Assembly (NCBI RefSeq): GCF_028823665.1
Contig: NZ_JAPEHV010000005.1
Location: forward strand, 1 to 64,000
Origin: Microbacterium sp. C7(2022)
GTDB taxonomy: Bacteria > Actinomycetota > Actinomycetes > Actinomycetales > Microbacteriaceae
DNA length: 64,000 bases
Reading direction: 5' to 3'
Under the pieces are notes generated by a model. It searched no databases. It was not told the origin of the DNA and worked only from the letters and a program-made list of their open reading frames with translations. Both the position numbers and the translations under genes were made by a program. This document shows positions 59,574 to 64,000 of this stretch, piece by piece; positions within the stretch are counted from its first letter, which is position 1, and each line of letters begins with the position of its first letter.

Positions 59574-60539
59574 GTGAGCGTCATCGCTGAATCGCCGCAG
59601 ACGCGCCGTGACGCGCGCGTTCGCGCGGTCGTGCCTGGCCACAGGGGATGGCGTCTGCCGGTGCTGCCGCTGATTCTCGCGGTGGTGGCGCTGGTTGGGG
59701 TTGCGGTGCTGATGTATCCGCAGATCGCGGGGTGGTTCTCGCAGTACGCGCAGTCGCGGGTGATCGAGGAGTACTCCGTCGGGTTGTCTGATGATCAGGT
59801 GCTGGCGGACGAGATCGCGGCGGCGCGCGCGTATAACGCAGGTCTTGTGGGCGGCGATGCCGCGGTGGCTGCGGGGGAGCGGGTGGTGCAGTCTGTGTCG
59901 GGCGCGGCATCCGATGACGATGTGTACGACTCTCTGCTGAATGCCGACGGTCACGGAGTGATGGCGCGGATCAAGATCCCGTCGATTGGTGTCGACCTGC
60001 CGATTCTGCACGGCACGAGTGATGACGTGCTCGAGAAGGCGATCGGGCACCTCGAGGGCACGGCGCTGCCGGTGGGTGGGGTCGACACGCACTCGGTGCT
60101 GACCGGGCACCGGGGGCTCGCGTCGGCCGAGCTGTTCACGAACCTCGACAAGGTCGCCGAGGGCGATACGTTCACGATCGAGGTGTTCGGCGAGGTCTTG
60201 ACGTACCGCGTGGTGCGGACGCTCGTGGTCGCGCCCGACGAAACCGAGACGCTGTACCCCGAGCGCGGGCGCGACCTGGTGACGCTCGTGACGTGCACGC
60301 CGCTCGGAATCAACTCGCACCGCATTCTCGTGACCGCCGAGCGCATCACGCCGACGCCGATCGAAGATGTACAGGCGGCGGGGGCGGTGCCGGATGTCCC
60401 CGGATTCCCGTGGTGGGCGCTCGTGCTGGGCGGCGCCGTGGTGGTGGCGGGAGTGTACGTGTGGGTGTCGGGGCGGCCGGGGGTTGTTGTCGCGCCGACG
60501 TCAGCGACCGCCGCCGGCGATCAGCGCGAGGCGACGTAG
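59574..60539 (+). CDS. Class C sortase (pilin polymerase)
   Basis: A 321-aa sortase. An N-terminal helix (LPLILAVVALVGVAVLMYP) precedes the beta-barrel with His179 (LTGHRG), Cys241 (LVTCTP) and Arg250 (HRILV). A second helix near 285-305 (WWALVLGGAVVVAGVYVWV) anchors the C-terminus, as in class C enzymes. The region before the barrel is where class C sortases carry a lid. It should polymerise the shaft pilin and join the large LPLTG protein. GTG 59574 follows AGGAG by 6 bases. Its 3' end overlaps the convergent DUF1294 gene by 19 bases. Confidence 0.93.
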   Translation: MSVIAESPQTRRDARVRAVVPGHRGWRLPVLPLILAVVALVGVAVLMYPQIAGWFSQYAQSRVIEEYSVGLSDDQVLADEIAAARAYNAGLVGGDAAVAAGERVVQSVSGAASDDDVYDSLLNADGHGVMARIKIPSIGVDLPILHGTSDDVLEKAIGHLEGTALPVGGVDTHSVLTGHRGLASAELFTNLDKVAEGDTFTIEVFGEVLTYRVVRTLVVAPDETETLYPERGRDLVTLVTCTPLGINSHRILVTAERITPTPIEDVQAAGAVPDVPGFPWWALVLGGAVVVAGVYVWVSGRPGVVVAPTSATAAGDQREAT

Positions 60540-60928
60540 GCGACCACGCCGCCGACGACGAGCACATTGATCACGACCGTGCTCCAGAACGCGCGGCGGA
60601 ACGAGCGCTTGCGCGTCTTGTGACGGAAGAGTTGCTGCGCGACGAGAGCGCCCGGCCAGCCGCCGATGAGGCCGACAGTGAGCAAGGTCTGCTCTGAGAT
60701 GCGCCGCGCCTGGCGGCGTGCGGCGGACTTGTCGATGCCGTAGGCCGCGAAGCCCATCACGCTGAGCGCGCCGTACGCGGCCGGCACCCACCAGGCGAGC
60801 GGCACTCCGAAGAACGCGATCGCGAGCGCTGCGGCGAAGCCGATCAGCACGGTCCAGCTGAGCGCGGAGGGTAGCGGGCGCGACATGTCGCGCTCGGGGC
60901 GCGCGGGAGCGGATTTCGGCGTAGGCAC
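60521..60928 (-). CDS. DUF1294 family small membrane protein
   Basis: A 135-aa protein with about four short hydrophobic stretches. GFAAYGIDKSAARRQARRISE, then LLTVGLIGGWPGALVAQQLF with RHKTRKRSF is the conserved DUF1294 core. In other bacteria the domain is often fused to cold-shock domains; here it stands alone. A Met at residue 15 is an alternative start. The function is unknown. Confidence 0.85.
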   Translation of the reverse strand: MPTPKSAPARPERDMSRPLPSALSWTVLIGFAAALAIAFFGVPLAWWVPAAYGALSVMGFAAYGIDKSAARRQARRISEQTLLTVGLIGGWPGALVAQQLFRHKTRKRSFRRAFWSTVVINVLVVGGVVAYVASR

Positions 60929-60972
60929 GGCGTCGATGCTACAAGTCGCGGGCGGGGAGTACCCTCGCTCGC

Positions 60973-61272
60973 GTGATCATCGAGTTCGACAGCGAGGTAT
61001 TTCGGTGGGATGCCCGTGATGACGCATCCTGGTACTTCACCTCGGTTCCACCCGAGTTGAGCGAAGAGATCCGCGAGATTCCGCGCCCACATCGCGGCTT
61101 CGGGTCGGTGCGCGTGCAGGCGATCGTGGGCGGCTCGCAGTGGCGCACGTCGATCTTCCCCGACTCGAAGATGGGCGCCTACGTGCTGCCGCTCAAGAAG
61201 GCGGTGCGCTCCGCTGAGGGCCTCGAAGACGGCGGCCCGGTGCGCGTGCGCCTCGAGGTTTTGGACGGGTGA
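60973..61272 (+). CDS. DUF1905 domain protein
   Basis: A 99-aa protein that is almost entirely one DUF1905 domain: IIEFDSEVFRWD, DASWYFTSVPPELSEEI, GFGSVRVQAIVGGSQWRTSI and AYVLPLKKAVRSAEGLEDG. It is a small beta-barrel-type domain of unknown function, often paired with YdeI-like proteins. GTG 60973 has no strong ribosome binding site. It is divergent from the DUF1294 gene with 44 bases between. Confidence 0.85.
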   Translation: MIIEFDSEVFRWDARDDASWYFTSVPPELSEEIREIPRPHRGFGSVRVQAIVGGSQWRTSIFPDSKMGAYVLPLKKAVRSAEGLEDGGPVRVRLEVLDG

Positions 61273-61309
61273 GGGGCGGGGGCGACTTCAAGTACAAGAC
61301 ATCCGCGTC

Positions 61310-61334
61310 GGCGGTCGATGTGACATCGACCGCC
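61310..61334 (+). terminator. Hairpin after DUF1905 gene
   Basis: GGCGGTCGATGT and ACATCGACCGCC pair around a single G (in practice a small loop), 38 bases past the DUF1905 stop. It lies in the 232-base gap before the PilX-like gene, in which no gene is supported. Confidence 0.55.
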
Positions 61335-61504
61335 GGGTGGGCGACGCTGTCGACGGGTGTCGAAGGAACGCTGACCGGGGACGTTCCGTTTGCGGAAGCG
61401 ACGACCGATCGCGTGACCTACGGGCTCGCCATCACCCGGGACGAGCAAACAGTGCCGATCGCTGGCGGCGCGACGGCACAATCGAAAATTGAAGGGTCAG
61501 CAAC

Positions 61505-63052
61505 ATGCTGGTGAGAATCAACAACCAGTTCTCGCGTGACGACACCCAACGGGGCTCGACACTGGTTGTCGTTCTGATCGTCATGCTCGTGCTCAGCATT
61601 GCGGGTCTGACCCTCGCCGCGATCGTCACCAGCACCACCGGCATGCTTGTGAGCAACCGCAGTACGGCCGAGTCCCGCGCCGCAGCGGATGCTGGACTCG
61701 CCGAGGGCGTCGCGCAGGCGCGGCGCACCGGCGACTTCTGCTCACTGAGTTTGAGCTCGGCCTCGGCGCCTTCTTACACGGTGACGAGCTCGTGTGCAGA
61801 CAACAAAGTGACGTTCGTCTCCACTGGCACAGGCAAGAGCGCTGGCCAGACTAAGACGCAAGCCGTGTACAACTACACGGTTCCGGCGGTCACGGGCGAA
61901 GGCGCGGAGCTCGTCTTCTTCAATGCGGGCACCGATTCCGTCGAGTTCACGAACCACGTCGTGCATGAGTCCTCAGGCCTTGCTACGGTGCTTTTCCCTA
62001 GTGGGGGAGCGTTCGAGTGCAAGACCACCGTCCCCGCAAACGTCTACACGGCAGGGTCGATGCTCGGGCAATCGGGGTGCACCATTAACGGCAGCTTGTT
62101 CGCGGGGGGTGCGAATCCCGTGAACACAGACAAAGCGGTGTACCTCAATAACAGCGATCAGGTTCTGGGTAATGTCGTTGCAGTGGGCAACGTGCTACTC
62201 GGCAACTCACCGGCCAAGATCGGCGGAACTCTCACCGTGCCCAAGACGGCCAAGGTCATCACGCGCTGGAGCGACACGCTCACAACGCCGACCTCGGTCG
62301 ACGCTTCGATCAATGGCGGCAAGACAAACGGGATTGTCTGGTCAGACTCTCTGGGGAAGCCGACGTTCGATCCCTGGTTTGACTACAACTTCAAGGCGTC
62401 TGACTGGCCCGGCTACGACATCGTTACATTGACAGCAACGTCGACCCCCTACAACTGCACCAACTTCAAAGGGAGCGCCACGACGTTTTGGAACACCTAC
62501 ATCACCGGGCTCAGTAAGAACACAGTGGTGGATGCCACTGTGTGCACCGGAGGGTGGGACACGGCTCTGGGCGCTGACTCGACGGCGTCAATTGGCGTAA
62601 ACGTCGCATTCATTGGGACGCACTTCACACTGGGTAACTTCACGCTGAAGCCCAAGACCGGAACGACGCCGAAGGCCTGGTTCATCGTCCCGGACAAGGT
62701 CGCTGACAACAAGCCGACGTGTCCGTCCGCCACGAGCGGCGGAGGTGGCAACGGAAACGGCAACGGCAACGGCAACGGTGGGGGCGGGAGCTCGTCAACC
62801 GATGGCTGGATCGAGACCGATGCATCGGTAAACGTGACCGTGACCTCCATGATGTACACGCCGTGCATCATCCAGATCGGCAACGGCGGCACGTGGACGG
62901 GGTCGATGTACTCCGGCTCGCTCAACGACGGCGGCACGATCACTATCAAGACAGTGCCGATCGGCTGGCCCGGTCAATGGGGATCCAGCGGATCCGGTAG
63001 CACAGGCACCCCCACCCTCGGCTCACTTGTCTCGCAGCGGGACGTCCCGTGA
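61505..63052 (+). CDS. PilX-like protein with type IV pilin-like N-terminus
   Basis: A 515-aa protein. Residues 1-16 are polar, then QRGSTLVVVLIVMLVLSIAG forms a hydrophobic helix with a possible prepilin cleavage after Gly18. The next residues (AESRAAADAGLAEGVAQA) match PilX/PulK-type minor pilins. The long extracellular part has Cys pairs and a GGGGNGNGNGNG linker near 415. It is coupled by GTGA overlap to a prepilin peptidase gene. Codon use is visibly less G+C-rich than its neighbours. A minor pilin-like surface protein is the likely role. Confidence 0.75.
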   Translation: MLVRINNQFSRDDTQRGSTLVVVLIVMLVLSIAGLTLAAIVTSTTGMLVSNRSTAESRAAADAGLAEGVAQARRTGDFCSLSLSSASAPSYTVTSSCADNKVTFVSTGTGKSAGQTKTQAVYNYTVPAVTGEGAELVFFNAGTDSVEFTNHVVHESSGLATVLFPSGGAFECKTTVPANVYTAGSMLGQSGCTINGSLFAGGANPVNTDKAVYLNNSDQVLGNVVAVGNVLLGNSPAKIGGTLTVPKTAKVITRWSDTLTTPTSVDASINGGKTNGIVWSDSLGKPTFDPWFDYNFKASDWPGYDIVTLTATSTPYNCTNFKGSATTFWNTYITGLSKNTVVDATVCTGGWDTALGADSTASIGVNVAFIGTHFTLGNFTLKPKTGTTPKAWFIVPDKVADNKPTCPSATSGGGGNGNGNGNGNGGGGSSSTDGWIETDASVNVTVTSMMYTPCIIQIGNGGTWTGSMYSGSLNDGGTITIKTVPIGWPGQWGSSGSGSTGTPTLGSLVSQRDVP

Positions 63053-63891
63053 CGGGCGTCAGCCCGGCGGTGCTGGCGTTCGTCCTCGTGTTCGCGGGGC
63101 TGTTCGGCCTCGTCATCGGCTCATTCCTCAACGTGGTCATTTACCGCGTCCCGGCAGGCATCCCGCTCACCCGTGAGAGCCGCTGCCCGCACTGCGACGA
63201 ACCCGTACGCCCCGTCGAGAACATCCCGGTGGTCTCGTGGCTCGTTCTCCGCGGCCGCTGCGCAGGCTGCAAAGCCCCCATCTCGGCGCGCTACCCCATC
63301 GTCGAACTCGCCACGGCGCTCGCCTTCGTCGGCATCACCTGGTACTTCGTCGCCACCGCGACGCTCGACTCGACCGGCGCCGTCTGGTCACTCGTGCTCA
63401 CCGTCGCAGCGTTCCTCTACTTGGCATCCATCTCGATCGCCCTCACGCTCATCGACCTCGACACGCACAGACTGCCCAACGCCATCGTGCTGCCCGCGTA
63501 CGCGGTCGGCGCGGTGCTGCTGGTCGCGGCATCCGTCCTCGTCGGCGACCTTGACGCACTCGTACGTGCCGCCATCGGCATGGCCGCGCTCTACGCGTTC
63601 TACTTCATCCTGCGCTTCGTCCGCCCCGATGGAATGGGCGGCGGCGACGTCAAGCTGGCCGGAGTCCTCGGCCTCTACCTCGGCTGGCTCGGCTGGGGGG
63701 CGCTCGTCGTCGGTGCGTTCGGCGCATTCTTGCTCGGCGGAATCTTCGGCATCGGCCTGCTCATCACCAGGCGCGCCGGTCGCAAGACCGCCATCCCGTT
63801 CGGGCCGTGGATGATCCTCGGAGCCTGGGTGGGTGTTTTCGGCGGAGAGTCGCTCTCTCGCTGGTATCTCGGACTATTCATCACCGCGTGA
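63049..63891 (+). CDS. Prepilin peptidase (A24 family)
   Basis: A 280-aa polytopic protease that cleaves type IV prepilins and may N-methylate them. FGLVIGSFLNVVIYRVP is the N-terminal signature. CPHC and CAGC form the zinc motif. The two catalytic Asp lie in LTLIDLDTHRLPN and MGGGDVKLAG. About eight helices are seen. GTG 63049 overlaps the stop of the PilX-like gene, a direct sign that the two work together. No assembly ATPase or major pilin is in the window. Confidence 0.93.
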   Translation: MTGVSPAVLAFVLVFAGLFGLVIGSFLNVVIYRVPAGIPLTRESRCPHCDEPVRPVENIPVVSWLVLRGRCAGCKAPISARYPIVELATALAFVGITWYFVATATLDSTGAVWSLVLTVAAFLYLASISIALTLIDLDTHRLPNAIVLPAYAVGAVLLVAASVLVGDLDALVRAAIGMAALYAFYFILRFVRPDGMGGGDVKLAGVLGLYLGWLGWGALVVGAFGAFLLGGIFGIGLLITRRAGRKTAIPFGPWMILGAWVGVFGGESLSRWYLGLFITA

Positions 63892-64000
63892 TCGGCAACA
63901 CGATGCACGTGAAACTGGGGAAGGAAGGTGAGTGATCATGGCGAAGACCGTCGTGGCGCGCTCCCACCCTCGTCGCGGCAGGTGAAGTGCCCCTGCCGCC
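63892..64000. other. Window end, no supported gene
   Basis: GGGGAAGGAAGG at 63917-63928 resembles a ribosome binding site. ATG 63938 gives only a 15-codon basic peptide. A GTG at 63928 stays open to the window edge, so a gene could start here, but 24 codons are too few to judge. Confidence 0.3.

Noticed and set aside
61269..61514. An 81-aa frame between DUF1905 and the PilX-like gene
   Set aside because: It starts by GTGA overlap but covers a terminator-like hairpin and runs into the next gene, with no recognisable domain.

Overview
The window is a G+C-rich actinobacterial chromosome segment, most likely from the Microbacteriaceae and probably a Microbacterium-like organism. The call rests on four things: the gene order over the first 18 kb, the abundance of GTG starts with 1-8 bp overlaps, a DUF222/HNH protein, and a very frequent GGCATCC/GGATGCC heptamer. 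The window opens at the 3' end of a 5S rRNA gene followed by its terminator.

Positions 166-18655 are a long housekeeping run, all on the + strand. The order is TPR-like repeat protein, HAD phosphatase, a 50-aa protein, tlyA, nadK, recN, a large DUF2207 membrane protein, pyrG, a Nudix hydrolase, xerD, parA, scpA, scpB, an RluB-type pseudouridine synthase, tyrA, cmk and der. It follows the order known from Mycobacterium tuberculosis Rv1691-Rv1713 with few changes. Positions 18669-21816 hold small accessory genes: two GNATs, a Nudix protein fused to a NYN/PIN-like domain, an S4 RNA-binding protein and a YhhN membrane protein.

At 21931-27018 there is a tRNA-Pro locus with an inserted island. An intact tRNA-Pro(GGG) lies at 22022-22095. 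Its last 33 bp are repeated exactly at 26986-27018, and both copies are followed by a similar hairpin. Between them are decaying cargo genes: a truncated serine hydrolase, TetR, cupin, a squalene-cyclase-like protein, a frameshifted CPBP protease and a LacI remnant. No intact integrase is present, and the host heptamer is absent. A second element carrying the 5' half of tRNA-Pro sits just upstream.

Positions 27702-47274 are a plant-glycan or glycoside utilisation locus with two regulons. In the first, TetR faces a sugar symporter, alpha-L-rhamnosidase (GH78), GH1 beta-glucosidase, two SDR dehydrogenases, a sugar isomerase-like protein and a Gfo/Idh/MocA oxidoreductase. Two perfect GTAACC-N5-GGTTAC-type operators lie between TetR and the symporter. 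In the second, an AraC regulator is flanked by a GPH symporter and a GH2 glycosidase-uxaC-uxuB-mannonate dehydratase-gluconokinase run. The same operator-like sequence precedes both arms. Together these genes would import glycosides, release rhamnose, glucose and uronic acid, and convert glucuronate to 2-keto-3-deoxygluconate. KDG kinase and KDPG aldolase are not in the window.

Positions 47255-52673 encode envelope functions: TetR with its operator, a YhgE/DUF3533-type exporter, a FUSC protein, a DUF2809-L,D-transpeptidase fusion and an aldo/keto reductase. After a DUF222/HNH protein and a GNAT, a sortase-assembled pilus operon occupies 55204-60539: a large LPLTG protein, a shaft pilin and a class C sortase, preceded by a 460-bp non-coding leader with strong hairpins. 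The window ends with DUF1294 and DUF1905 proteins, a PilX-like protein with a type IV pilin-like N-terminus and its prepilin peptidase.
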